From contig NZ_SGWV01000007.1 of NCBI RefSeq assembly GCF_004216565.1, positions 124,001 through 188,000 of the forward strand: a DNA stretch of 64,000 nt, given 5' to 3'. Every line of letters begins with the position of its first letter. Position 1 is the first letter of the stretch. The notes under the pieces are model-generated. The model ran no database searches. It saw only the letters and a list, made by a program, of their open reading frames with translations, and had not been told where the DNA came from. Both the position numbers and the translations under genes were made by a program. Below, piece by piece: positions 1 through 8,362 of the stretch. Source of the stretch: Sphaerotilus mobilis. Its GTDB lineage: Bacteria > Pseudomonadota > Gammaproteobacteria > Burkholderiales > Burkholderiaceae_C.

Positions 1-1
1 C

Positions 2-1309
2 GTGGGTGGCCCGGCCGCCGGCCACAAGCTGATGCAGACCGCTGCCGACCCGAAGGGCATGAAGATCCTCGGCACCATCAACAACTGCGGCACTGGTCAG
101 ACCCCCTGGGGCACCTTCTTGACCTGCGAAGAGAACTTCATCAACTACTTCAACGGCCCGGCCACGCCGAACGCCGATCAGAAGCGCTGGGGCCTGCAGA
201 AGGTCGATGCCAAGCTCTACCGCTGGCATGAGCACGACGAGCGCTTCGACGCCGTCAAGCACCCCAACGAGATCCACCGCCACGGCTGGGTCGTCGAGAT
301 CGACCCGATGGACGCCAGCTCCACGCCGGTCAAGCGCACCGCCCTGGGCCGCGCCGCGCACGAGGGCGCCACGATTGCCGTCACGCGTGACCAGCGTGCC
401 GTCGTCTACATGGGCGAGGACGCCCGCTTCGAGTACATCTACAAGTTCGTCAGCCGCGATGCGATCAAGGCCGGCGGTGCCCGCGCCAATGCCACGCTGC
501 TGGACCACGGCACGCTCTACGTCGCGCGCTTCGACGCCGATGGCAAGGGCACCTGGATCCCGCTGGTGCATGGCCAAGGCCCGCTGACGGCGGCCAACGG
601 CTTTGCCGATCAGGGCGAGGTGGTGATCAAGACCCGTCAGGCCAGCGACCTGCTGGGCGCCACCAAGATGGACCGCCCGGAATGGACGGCGGTCGACCAG
701 AAGTCGCGCAAGGTCTGGTGCACGTTGACCAACAACAGCAACCGCGGCACTGGCACGAACGCTGCCACCGACGCCGCCAACCCGCGCGCCAACAACACGA
801 TGGGCAACATCATCGAGTGGATCGACAGCGGCGACTTCGACGGCACCACCTTCGCGTGGAAGCACTTCGTGCTGGCCGGTGATCCGACGCTGGCCCGCGC
901 CGAGGCCAAGGGCAACATCAAGGGCGATGCCTACGCCTGCCCGGACGGCCTGTGGGCCGACGCGCGTGGCGTGTTGTGGATCCAGACTGACATGTCGACC
1001 TCGGCCATGGGCAAGGGCGATCTGGTCAACATGGGCAACAACATGATGTTGGCCGCCGACCCGGCCACGGGTGAGACCCGTCGCTTCCTGACCGGCCCGA
1101 AGGGCTGCGAGATCACCGGCGTGACCATCACGCCGGACGGCCGCACGATGTTCCTGAACGTGCAGCACCCCGGCGAGCCGGCCAGCGAGCGCAACGACCC
1201 GGCCAACCCGCGTGCGGTGTCGAACTGGCCTGACCAGCGTGCCGACGGCCGTCCGCGTTCGGCCACCGTGGTGGTGCGCAAGGCCGATGGCGGCCTGATC
1301 GGCACCTGA
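2..1309 (+). CDS. PhoX-family (DUF839) phosphatase, 5' end outside window
   Basis: C-terminal 435 residues of a PhoX-type protein; the frame is open at the left edge, so the GTG at position 2 is not taken as the true start. PhoX enzymes are usually Tat-exported periplasmic phosphomonoesterases using calcium and iron, commonly around 650 residues, so the Tat signal and first third are missing. Visible family blocks: NNCGTGQTPWGTFLTCEENF near residue 27, HGWVVEID near 94, RAAHEGA near 117, YMGEDARFEYIYKF near 136, YACPDGLWAD near 311 and GCEITGVTITPDG near 369. A strong hairpin follows the stop. The family assignment is secure; phosphate regulation cannot be judged without the promoter. Confidence 0.85.
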   Translation: MGGPAAGHKLMQTAADPKGMKILGTINNCGTGQTPWGTFLTCEENFINYFNGPATPNADQKRWGLQKVDAKLYRWHEHDERFDAVKHPNEIHRHGWVVEIDPMDASSTPVKRTALGRAAHEGATIAVTRDQRAVVYMGEDARFEYIYKFVSRDAIKAGGARANATLLDHGTLYVARFDADGKGTWIPLVHGQGPLTAANGFADQGEVVIKTRQASDLLGATKMDRPEWTAVDQKSRKVWCTLTNNSNRGTGTNAATDAANPRANNTMGNIIEWIDSGDFDGTTFAWKHFVLAGDPTLARAEAKGNIKGDAYACPDGLWADARGVLWIQTDMSTSAMGKGDLVNMGNNMMLAADPATGETRRFLTGPKGCEITGVTITPDGRTMFLNVQHPGEPASERNDPANPRAVSNWPDQRADGRPRSATVVVRKADGGLIGT

Positions 1310-1331
1310 GCCCACTCAGGACCGTTGGACT

Positions 1332-1348
1332 GGCTCAGCGCATGAGCC
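1332..1348. repeat. 17-bp palindrome GGCTCA-N5-TGAGCC, copy 1
   Basis: Exact copy with spacer GCGCA, extended here to 8-bp arms (CTGGCTCA / TGAGCCAG, 1330-1350). It lies just after the PhoX stop, so it could also act as a hairpin in that transcript. One of eight exact copies in the window. Confidence 0.85.
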
Positions 1349-1364
1349 AGCCCCTCGACACCAC

Positions 1365-1393
1365 GAGCCCGCCTGGGGAGACCCGGCGGGCTC
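1365..1393. terminator. Rho-independent-like hairpin between convergent genes
   Basis: GAGCCCGCC (1365-1373) pairs perfectly with GGCGGGCTC (1385-1393), and the inner GGG/CCC can extend the stem to leave a GAGA loop. It lies between the convergent PhoX (+) and hydrolase-metacaspase (-) genes and could serve both. There is no clear T-tract, as is common in GC-rich genomes. Confidence 0.6.
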
Positions 1394-1418
1394 GCTGCAT
1401 GTGGCGCCGGCCGGATCG

Positions 1419-3302
1419 TCAGGCCAGCAGTGGCACCGCCATGTCCTTGACCACCTGCGGCGCGATCAGGCTGGGCGTCTGGGCATAGCCCAGGTCGGCC
1501 AGTTCGCGGCCGACCGCCTCGACCAGCTGGGCGAAGCTCAGCGTGCGGGCGGCGCCCTTGCGTCGACCGGCGGCCTCGCGGCGGTCGCGCCTCAGGGTCT
1601 TGACCAGGCTGTAGGTGAAGGCGCCGTGGGCGATCGGGCCGTGTTCGTACTCATGCGCGAACTGGGCATCGCTGCAGGCGTAGATCAGCGTCGGCAGATA
1701 CGGTCCGAGGTGGCCGCGCGCCTGCGCCGTGCCGGCCTTGCGGGTGCTGGCCGGTGCGCTGCCCGCGCGCAGGTCCATCGCCTGCCCGAGCCGGTGGGTG
1801 GCACGCAGGGGGGTGTCGTCGCGACCGCTGCCGGCCGCTCGTGTCGGCGCCTTGCCATTGAAGCGTTCGTCATAGGCCTTGCTGGGCGCCTCGAAGCTGC
1901 GCGGCAGCCACATCTCGCGCGCGCCATCCCAGCGCAGCATGCGGTGGCGGATGTCGTCGGGCGGGTTCAGGCCGCGCACGCGCTGGGCCGCCGCACGGGT
2001 CATGCCGCCAGCGTGGCAGCAGTCGAACAGGCAGACCAGCCGCAGGTCGTAGGGCAGCTGGCTGTAGAGCGCATGGAACTGGGTGTCGCTGAAGGCCTTG
2101 CCGGCGCTCCAGTCGAAATCGTGCAGCACCAGCGATTCGTTGAGGCGGTCGACCTTGCCGTCGGCCCCATAGGTCGGCACCTGGGCGCCGTGGCCGGAGT
2201 AGTAGAAAAAGCAGGTGTCGCCACCGCGTGCATCGTCCAGCAGCCAGTCCATGCGCTCGATCACGCCGGCCGTGGTGGCGCGGTCGTTGAGCACGATGCG
2301 GATGTCCTCCGCCGCATAGCCCGACTCCTGCAGCATCGCGCTGACCAGCCAGACGTCGTTGACGCAGCCCGCCAGGTTGGCGGCAGGATCGGCGTATTCG
2401 TTGATGCCCACCAGCAGGGCCCGTTTGCGCGGCGGGCGTGAGGCCACGGCCGCGACGCGCGGCTTGGATCTGACTGGCGCCGCGCCGGTCGGGGCGACCG
2501 TCTCCAGGCTTGCCATGCCCACCGGCTCACCGCCCCGCTCTCCGCCCTGCTCTCCGCCCTGCGCCAGGCCGGCCCAGACGTGGTCAACGGTCAGGCGATG
2601 CCGCATATACGGCTCGACGTCGTGGTCGGCCACGCCCTCGATGTCGAACAGCGTGCGCAGCTGGGTGTAGTTGTCGGCATCGGCGCCCGCCAGCCGGATC
2701 GGCCCGGTGAACACGGCGTCCTCCGGGTTGTGCAGGTGAAACCAGTGCGCCGCCTGCGGCAGCGGCAGCAGGCGACCAGCGGCGAACTGGCCGATGACAA
2801 AGGGGTTGCCGATCTGCGAGGCACAGGTCACCAGCGTGCGCCCGGCGATCAGGCCAGCGGTCTTCGGATCGGTGAAGGTGTCGTAGGCGACCAGCGTGCC
2901 CAGGCTGTGGGCCACGACCACGTCGGGCTGGAAGGCCTTGATGCGCGCGGCCAGCCGCGTCCGCGTGGCCCGGCGCAGGCCGGCGTCCTCGACCCATTGC
3001 ACGACCATGCCGGCGGTCCAGCGCACCCGGTCGACGACCGTGCCGAGCAGGTTGCGCTCGCGCCGGCCAAACAGCGGGTCCAGCGCACTGCCAACGAGCA
3101 TGCGCAAAGCCCGTGCGACGTCGCCCGCGCTGATCTCGCGGGCGCCGAACTCGGCATCGAGGTGCACAAATTCGAGCTGCACCTCGCGCCCGGGCGCCAG
3201 CCGTTGCAGCGGCTCGACGATGGACGCCCGCCAGCGCTCTTCCCAGGCCTGACCGGGCTCATGTCGGCCGATGCCGTGCACGCAGAGGATCTTCAGGGTC
3301 AT
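1419..3302 (-). CDS. alpha/beta-hydrolase-like domain fused to caspase-like (C14) peptidase
   Basis: 627 residues from the ATG at 3302. Residues 1-245 look like an alpha/beta hydrolase: HGIGRH at 9-14 and a nucleophile elbow AHSLG with Ser133. A short Gly/Glu/Gln linker (about 248-260), encoded by a duplicated 12-bp repeat, leads to a metacaspase-type p20 domain at about 290-450. That domain has KRALLVGINEY, the histidine loop YYSGHGAQ (His371) and the cysteine loop LFDCCHAGG (Cys429 in the usual catalytic position). No signal peptide or membrane segment is visible. Bacterial caspase-like peptidases usually act in stress or cell-death pathways; the substrate is unknown. Both catalytic dyads look intact. 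It ends the minus-strand group that starts with the lipoprotein. Confidence 0.85.
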   Translation of the reverse strand: MTLKILCVHGIGRHEPGQAWEERWRASIVEPLQRLAPGREVQLEFVHLDAEFGAREISAGDVARALRMLVGSALDPLFGRRERNLLGTVVDRVRWTAGMVVQWVEDAGLRRATRTRLAARIKAFQPDVVVAHSLGTLVAYDTFTDPKTAGLIAGRTLVTCASQIGNPFVIGQFAAGRLLPLPQAAHWFHLHNPEDAVFTGPIRLAGADADNYTQLRTLFDIEGVADHDVEPYMRHRLTVDHVWAGLAQGGEQGGERGGEPVGMASLETVAPTGAAPVRSKPRVAAVASRPPRKRALLVGINEYADPAANLAGCVNDVWLVSAMLQESGYAAEDIRIVLNDRATTAGVIERMDWLLDDARGGDTCFFYYSGHGAQVPTYGADGKVDRLNESLVLHDFDWSAGKAFSDTQFHALYSQLPYDLRLVCLFDCCHAGGMTRAAAQRVRGLNPPDDIRHRMLRWDGAREMWLPRSFEAPSKAYDERFNGKAPTRAAGSGRDDTPLRATHRLGQAMDLRAGSAPASTRKAGTAQARGHLGPYLPTLIYACSDAQFAHEYEHGPIAHGAFTYSLVKTLRRDRREAAGRRKGAARTLSFAQLVEAVGRELADLGYAQTPSLIAPQVVKDMAVPLLA

Positions 3303-3316
3303 GGTGGACTCCGCGG

Positions 3317-4294
3317 TCAGGCCGCGCCGACAGGGGGTGGGTAGACGTGGTAGCCGTCGTAGTCGGCCTTGCCGATCGCCAGGCCGCGGGCGCGGGCGAT
3401 GGCGTGCACCATCGTCAGGTGAAAGAAGAAGTTGGGCAGCAGGTGGCGCTGCAAGAACTCGCCGGCCGGCAACACCCGCTCGACCTCGCCGGCCTGGCAG
3501 CGAATCTGTCGTGCCTCGGCGCCGACGAAGTCCTGCGGGACCAGCGCCGCCAGTTCCGCCCGGATGCGGCCGATGCGCTCGCGCAGGCCGGCCACGCTGA
3601 CCGGCGTCACGCCCGGCAGCACCGGCCGGCCCACCAGCGGCCGACAGCCGCGCAGCGCAAAGTTGGCCGCCACCTCGACCTGCAGGCCCCAGGGCAGCAT
3701 GTCCGGCGCCAGACGCGCAGCCAACCAGTCGGCCTCGGCCCGCGCCGCGTCGGCGCCGCCCGCCAAGCAGGCCTGCTCGACCTTGGCGACGATGCTGTCC
3801 AGGCGTTCGAGGTAATGCAAGAAGACCGGCACCGCCGCATCGAACAGCACGGGCGGCATCACGGCCGCAGGCGTCCACCCCATCGCCTTCAAGCTGGCCA
3901 GCGGCGCGAACAGCGGCTGCGGCAGGGCCTGCCAGTCGAACCAGGCCCAGGCCTCGCACTTGTCGGGCTCGAGCCGCTGCGGCGTGCCACCGGTGTGGCG
4001 GGCCAGCATGACGATGGTCGCGTAGTGGCGGCCTTCGGCGGCGAAGACGTCGTTGGTGACCGGGCCGGTCTGCAACTCGCCAAGCTGCAGACCGGTTTCC
4101 TCGGCGACCTCGCGGCGGGCGCAGTCCTCGAAGGACTCGCCCCATTCGAGGTGCCCTCCCGGCGCGGACCAGGTCCCCGCCCCATGCGCCCCACGCCGCA
4201 GCCCGAGCAACACACGGCCGGCCGCATCGACGACCAGCACGCCCACGCCGACACGCGGGTGCTGGTGGGCCGGCTCGCGCCGATCGGTCTTCAC
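3317..4294 (-). CDS. Nudix hydrolase fused to DUF1993 domain
   Basis: About 325 residues. The first 140 form a Nudix hydrolase with a canonical Nudix box (GHLEWGESFEDCARREVAEE, about 48-67) that would bind divalent metal and cleave a nucleoside-diphosphate derivative. From about 146 to the end the sequence resembles DUF1993 (AAVPVFLHYLERL, LAPDMLPWGLQVEVAANFA, LPNFFFHLTMVHAIARARG). No stop separates the parts. Translation probably starts at GTG 4294, with GGTGGA upstream; GTG 4309 is the alternative and adds five residues. It begins 29 bases after the lipoprotein stop, so they are probably cotranscribed. The DUF1993 part could have an internal start at the Met near residue 146. DUF1993 has no established reaction. 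Confidence 0.75.
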   Translation of the reverse strand: MKTDRREPAHQHPRVGVGVLVVDAAGRVLLGLRRGAHGAGTWSAPGGHLEWGESFEDCARREVAEETGLQLGELQTGPVTNDVFAAEGRHYATIVMLARHTGGTPQRLEPDKCEAWAWFDWQALPQPLFAPLASLKAMGWTPAAVMPPVLFDAAVPVFLHYLERLDSIVAKVEQACLAGGADAARAEADWLAARLAPDMLPWGLQVEVAANFALRGCRPLVGRPVLPGVTPVSVAGLRERIGRIRAELAALVPQDFVGAEARQIRCQAGEVERVLPAGEFLQRHLLPNFFFHLTMVHAIARARGLAIGKADYDGYHVYPPPVGAA

Positions 4295-4323
4295 GGGATC
4301 GCGGTCCACCGGGCTGACCGGTT

Positions 4324-4788
4324 TCAGCGGGCAGCCGGCACGACGTAGCGTGCGCCCTTGACGCAGGCCTGGGCCTGCTCGTCGGACTGGAAGTGGTCGA
4401 TGGTGTAGGTGCCGAAGCCACCGCCGTTGACGCCCATCCACAGGTAGGACAGCGCGCCGGCCTGGGTCTGGATGTCGATGGCCGGGTTGTACATGCCGGC
4501 GATGCCATCGTTCTTCATCTGGACCTTGTGGGCACCCGGCTCGATCACCGCATGCACGAAGGTGTTGGGCTTGACGGTGCCGATGTCGAGGCCATCGACC
4601 AGCACGGTGGACTTCACGCCAGCAGCGACCAGCAAGGCGTTCTCGCGGCAGACATAGAGACTGGACTTGCCAGCGACGGGCTGGAAGGTCTTGAGCGGCT
4701 GCTCGGCCGTCGCGTCTCCGAACTGGATCGTGCCGCAGCCGCTCAAGAGCAGCGTGGCGGTCGCAGCGGTCAACAGGGTGGTGCGCAT
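4324..4788 (-). CDS. DUF2846-like lipoprotein
   Basis: 154 residues. The start at 4788 is fixed by a strong ribosome-binding site, AAGGAGGA, six bases upstream. The N-terminus is a lipoprotein signal with lipobox LSGC (Cys18), so the mature protein should be membrane-anchored on the periplasmic side. The body (SLYVCRENALLVAAG, VLVDGLDIGTV, EPGAHKVQM) has the beta-rich pattern of DUF2846 proteins. No enzymatic motif is seen and the function is unknown. It is the first gene of a minus-strand set with the Nudix and metacaspase genes, and is divergent from the NYN/PIN-like gene. Confidence 0.7.
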   Translation of the reverse strand: MRTTLLTAATATLLLSGCGTIQFGDATAEQPLKTFQPVAGKSSLYVCRENALLVAAGVKSTVLVDGLDIGTVKPNTFVHAVIEPGAHKVQMKNDGIAGMYNPAIDIQTQAGALSYLWMGVNGGGFGTYTIDHFQSDEQAQACVKGARYVVPAAR

Positions 4789-4966
4789 GAGAAGTCCTCC
4801 TTGGTGTGATGAGGGCTGCAAGCTTAGCGTCGGGCCTGCCTCTGTCCATGACCTGCCGCAGGCCGTGTACCGGACCTCCCGCGCGAGCGACGACAAGGCC
4901 ACGGCGGATGAACGATCATTGCCACCCCGCGCGCCGCAATGGCGGCGTCAACGCCGAAAGCCCACC

Positions 4967-6472
4967 GTGATCGAACTCATCATCCTCGTCGACTACGAGA
5001 ACGTGCAACCTGCGGCCGAGGACCTGGCCGATCTGGAAGTCGGCAAGCACCTGCTGAAGGTCTTCCACGGGCCGGGCCAGAACTCGATGCCGATCAAGCT
5101 GGCGACGACCCTGATGCCGGTTGGCGCGGCGGTCGAGTTCATCCAGTGCGAGAAGGCCGGCAAGGACGCGCTGGACTTCCACCTGTCCTTCCACTTCGGC
5201 CGGCTGTCGGTGCAGCATCCGCAGGCCCAGTACGTGATCGTCTCGCGCGACCGCAAGGGCTTCTCGCAGCTGATCGAACACGGCAGCAAGCTGGGCATCA
5301 AGGTCACGCTGGTGCCCTCGCTGCGCGACGAGGACATGAACGACGACGGCACGCCAGTGACGCCACCGGCCGCCAGCCGCGCACCGCGCGAGACCCGCGA
5401 AACCCGTGAGCCGCGTGAACCCCGCGCACCGCGCAGCCGCGCCGGCAGCAAGCCAGGCCGCAGCGCGGCGACGCCGGCACCGCAAGGGCAGCGTCGTGGC
5501 GGCGGACGCGAGGCGGTGCGGGATGGCACTCGGGAAGGCGCTCGGGACGTCACTCGCGACGGCACACGGGACAGCGCCCGTGATCCCTCGCGGGACACCA
5601 CGCGTGAAGCCGGCCGCGGCGCACCTCGCCGCGACACGGCGCGCCAAGCGGCGGTCGCCGCACCGGCCCCGGTGACGCCGCCGCAGGCCGACGAGGATGT
5701 GCGCGTGCAGGTCGAACGGCTGATGGCCGACATCGTCGCCTCGGACGAGGACGCGGACAGCGATGCACCGGTTGTCGTCGCGGCACCTGTGGCCGAGCCC
5801 GCCCCGGTCGCGAAGAAGGCGCCAGCCAAGAAGGCGGCGGCGAGGAAGGTCGAAGCCAAAAAGGCACCGACCGAGAGCGCACAGACCGAGAGCGCATCGG
5901 CAGCGAGCGCACCCGCCGTGAAGGCTCCGGCTGAGAAGGTCGTCGCCAAGAAGGCCGCTGCGAAGAAGGTTGCGGCCAAGAAAGCGGCGACCAAGAAGGT
6001 GGCCGCCAAGGCCGTGACCGCAGCGCCGGTTGAGGCGCCGGTCGCAGCACCGGCCGAAGCACCCGCCGCCGCGCCGGCGCCTGCCAAGAAAGCCGCGCGC
6101 AAGTCGGCCGCGCGCAAGACCGTTGCGGTGGCCGTCACGTCGCCGGATGTCGTTGCCACGCCGGCCGCACCGGCCCCAACCGCACCAACCGCTCCATCAG
6201 CGCCGCCCGCCCTGACCCCGGCGCCGACCCCGTCGACCCGCCAGCTGCGCGACGAGCCGATGCCGTCCGACACCCGCAAGGCGCTGGACAGCCTCAAGCG
6301 CCTGGGCGATGGCAAGCGGCCGGTCAAGATCGGCTCGCTGCGCGCCCACCTGCGCTCGCACCTGCGTGCCGACCTGAGCGAGGCCGGCGTCGAGGCCCTG
6401 CTGGACGCCATGCGCGCCCAGGGCTGGATCAGCGAGCTGGACCACGGCAAGGTGGCCTACCAGCTGCCCTGA
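4967..6472 (+). CDS. NYN/PIN-like nuclease domain with histone-H1-like linker and C-terminal winged-helix-like domain
   Basis: 501 residues from GTG 4967, chosen because the domain starts at once (MIELIILVDYENVQ); no good Shine-Dalgarno is visible. Residues 1-125 resemble NYN/PIN-like RNases, with acidic residues Asp9, Glu11, Asp70 (GKDALDFH) and Asp95 (SRDRKGF) in plausible catalytic positions. Residues about 140-225 are Arg/Glu/Asp-rich short repeats (TRETREPREPR, DGTREGARD). Residues about 280-420 are Ala/Lys/Pro-rich, with KKA and AKK repeats like bacterial histone-H1-like proteins. The last 70 residues (TRKALDSLKRLGDGKRPVKI onward) look like a compact winged-helix or OST-HTH-type module. 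I infer a nucleic-acid-bound RNase; targets are unknown. Confidence 0.7.
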   Translation: MIELIILVDYENVQPAAEDLADLEVGKHLLKVFHGPGQNSMPIKLATTLMPVGAAVEFIQCEKAGKDALDFHLSFHFGRLSVQHPQAQYVIVSRDRKGFSQLIEHGSKLGIKVTLVPSLRDEDMNDDGTPVTPPAASRAPRETRETREPREPRAPRSRAGSKPGRSAATPAPQGQRRGGGREAVRDGTREGARDVTRDGTRDSARDPSRDTTREAGRGAPRRDTARQAAVAAPAPVTPPQADEDVRVQVERLMADIVASDEDADSDAPVVVAAPVAEPAPVAKKAPAKKAAARKVEAKKAPTESAQTESASAASAPAVKAPAEKVVAKKAAAKKVAAKKAATKKVAAKAVTAAPVEAPVAAPAEAPAAAPAPAKKAARKSAARKTVAVAVTSPDVVATPAAPAPTAPTAPSAPPALTPAPTPSTRQLRDEPMPSDTRKALDSLKRLGDGKRPVKIGSLRAHLRSHLRADLSEAGVEALLDAMRAQGWISELDHGKVAYQLP

Positions 6473-6508
6473 ACCCCTCTTGCAACCGACCAGAAACCAC
6501 GACCTTCC

Positions 6509-7237
6509 ATGTTCACCGGCATCGTCCAGTCCATCGCCCAGGTCGTCGCCATCGACGATCGACCGGGTCTGCGCACCTTCACGCTTGAATTCCCGCCCGG
6601 CTTCCTGGACGGCCAGGAGATCGGCGCCAGCGTCGCCTGCGACGGCTGCTGCCTGACCGTCACCCGTCATCAGGGCCCGCAGCGGGCCGACTTCGACGTG
6701 ATGCAGCAGAGCCTGAACCTCACGACCCTGGGCGGCCTGCAGGTCGGCAGCCGCATCAACGTCGAACGCGCCGCGCGTGACGGCGTCGAGATCGGCGGCC
6801 ACCCGATCTCCGGCCACATCGACTGCCAGGCCCGGGTCGCCTCGGTGCGCCGGCCCGAGAACAACCACGTGCTGCGCATCGCGGTGCCGCCGGCCTGGAT
6901 GCGCTATGTCTTCCCCAAGGGCTACATCGCCGTCAACGGCGCCAGCCTGACGGTGGCCGAGGCCGACCGCTCAGCGGGCTGGTTCGAGGTCTGGCTGATC
7001 CCCGAGACGCTGCGCCAGACCACCTTCGGAGACAAGGCCGAGGGCGACGCGCTCAACCTCGAGATCGAGCGCGGCACCCAGGTCATGGTCGACACCGTGC
7101 GCGACACCATCGACGAGCGCCTGGGCCCGCTGCTGCCCGCGCTGGCCGCCTTGCTGGCCGAACCCGACATCGCCGCGCGCCTGCAGGCCCGTGGCATCGA
7201 CGTGGCCGCAGCGACGGCCACGCTGCAACTTCGCTGA
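6509..7237 (+). CDS. ribE: riboflavin synthase alpha chain
   Basis: 242 residues. It should catalyse dismutation of two 6,7-dimethyl-8-ribityllumazine molecules to riboflavin. It begins with the family hallmark MFTGIVQ and shows the duplicated barrel: GASVACDGCCLTVT in the first half and FPKGYIAVNGASLTVAEA in the second, with ISGHID between and LIPETLRQTTF near the trimerisation region. It resembles the E. coli enzyme throughout and carries about 30 extra C-terminal residues rich in Ala/Leu. No FMN riboswitch is evident in the 36-base gap upstream. The stop TGA directly abuts the ATG of the DUF1415 gene, indicating coupling. Confidence 0.92.
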   Translation: MFTGIVQSIAQVVAIDDRPGLRTFTLEFPPGFLDGQEIGASVACDGCCLTVTRHQGPQRADFDVMQQSLNLTTLGGLQVGSRINVERAARDGVEIGGHPISGHIDCQARVASVRRPENNHVLRIAVPPAWMRYVFPKGYIAVNGASLTVAEADRSAGWFEVWLIPETLRQTTFGDKAEGDALNLEIERGTQVMVDTVRDTIDERLGPLLPALAALLAEPDIAARLQARGIDVAAATATLQLR

Positions 7238-7837
7238 ATGACGCCGACCCCGATGAACACGAACATCCCGACCGACACGGCCCCTGCGCTGCCCTCGTCC
7301 GACGAGGTCCTGGCCGCCACCCGGCGCTGGCTCGAACGCGCCGTGATCGGCCTCAACCTGTGCCCCTTCGCCAAGGCCGTGCACATCAAGGACCAGATCC
7401 GCTGGGTCGTCAGCAGCGCGACCACGCCCGAGGCGCTGCAGGCCGAACTGGCGCTGGAGCTGCACCGGCTGGCCGAGTCCGATCCGGCACAGATCGAGAC
7501 CACGCTGCTGATCCACCCGCAGGTGCTGGGCGACTTCCTGGACTACAACGACTTCCTCGAAGTGGTCGACGCCACCATCGAGGACCTGGGCTACGAAGGC
7601 GACCTGCAGGTGGCCAGCTTCCACCCCGACTACCAGTTCGACGGCACCGAGCCCGACGACGTCGACAACGCCAGCAACCGCTCGCCCTACCCCACGCTGC
7701 ACCTGCTGCGCGAGGCCAGCATCGAGGCGGCGGTCGACGCCTTTCCGGATGCCGCCGACATCTACGACCGCAACATCGAGACGCTGCGCCGGCTGGGCAG
7801 CGACGGCTGGCGCAAGCTGCTGACCGATCCGACCTGA
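7238..7837 (+). CDS. DUF1415 family protein
   Basis: 199 residues. It starts immediately after the ribE stop codon (TGA-ATG). Family features: RWLERAVIGLNLCPFAKAV near 32-50, with a conserved CPFA segment, ETTLLIHPQVLGDFLDYNDFL near 86-106, and VASFHPDYQFDGTEPDD near 125-141. DUF1415 proteins are cytosolic and uncharacterised; the conserved Cys, His and Asp residues suggest metal or redox chemistry, but this is not shown. A tandem GACCTGATCC duplication (7831-7850) overlaps the stop codon, one of several short repeats at gene ends in this window. Confidence 0.85.
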   Translation: MTPTPMNTNIPTDTAPALPSSDEVLAATRRWLERAVIGLNLCPFAKAVHIKDQIRWVVSSATTPEALQAELALELHRLAESDPAQIETTLLIHPQVLGDFLDYNDFLEVVDATIEDLGYEGDLQVASFHPDYQFDGTEPDDVDNASNRSPYPTLHLLREASIEAAVDAFPDAADIYDRNIETLRRLGSDGWRKLLTDPT

Positions 7838-7876
7838 TCCGACCTGATCCCCCCGATCCTGCACGGAGCCCCGCCC

Positions 7877-8341
7877 ATGGCAGACGACGACATCGCCACG
7901 CTGCGCCACATCCTCAAGACCTGCCGCACGGTGGCGGTGGTCGGCCTGTCGGCCGACTGGCACCGGCCGAGCTTCTTCGCCGCGAAGTACATGCAGGCCA
8001 AGGGCTACCGCATCGTGCCGGTCAACCCCCGCTACCCGGACATCCTCGGCGAGACCAGCTATGCGCGGCTGGAGGACATCCCCTTCCCCATCGACATGGT
8101 CGACGTCTTCCGCAAGCCCGAGGACGTGCTGCCGATCGCGAAGAGTGCCGTCGCCATCGGCGCCAAATGCCTGTGGCAGCAGCTCGGCGTGATGAACCTG
8201 GAGGCCGACGCGCTGGCCCGCGCCGCCGGTCTGCTCAGCGTCATGGACCGCTGCGTGAAGATCGAACACGCGCGCCTCTACGGCGGCCTGAACTGGGCAG
8301 GCGTCAACACCGGCGTGATCTCGGCCCAGCGGCCGGTCTGA
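7877..8341 (+). CDS. CoA-binding domain protein
   Basis: 154 residues, a single CoA-binding Rossmann domain like E. coli YccU and the N-terminal part of succinyl-CoA synthetase alpha. Seen in the sequence: VAVVGLSADWHRPSFFAAKYM near 16-36, RIVPVNPRYPDILGE near 42-56, and a histidine-lacking end that argues against catalysis. YccU-type proteins probably bind CoA or a nucleotide and regulate something, but no role is established. It lies 39 bases after the DUF1415 gene and 21 bases before metY on the same strand, consistent with one operon. Confidence 0.85.
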   Translation: MADDDIATLRHILKTCRTVAVVGLSADWHRPSFFAAKYMQAKGYRIVPVNPRYPDILGETSYARLEDIPFPIDMVDVFRKPEDVLPIAKSAVAIGAKCLWQQLGVMNLEADALARAAGLLSVMDRCVKIEHARLYGGLNWAGVNTGVISAQRPV

Positions 8342-8362
8342 GCCCTTCCCGAGCGCATCCAC

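Noticed and set aside
2-1309. Complete short PhoX starting at GTG 2
   Set aside because: Conserved PhoX blocks begin within the first 30 residues and the family has a long N-terminal part with a Tat signal, so the gene must start left of the window.
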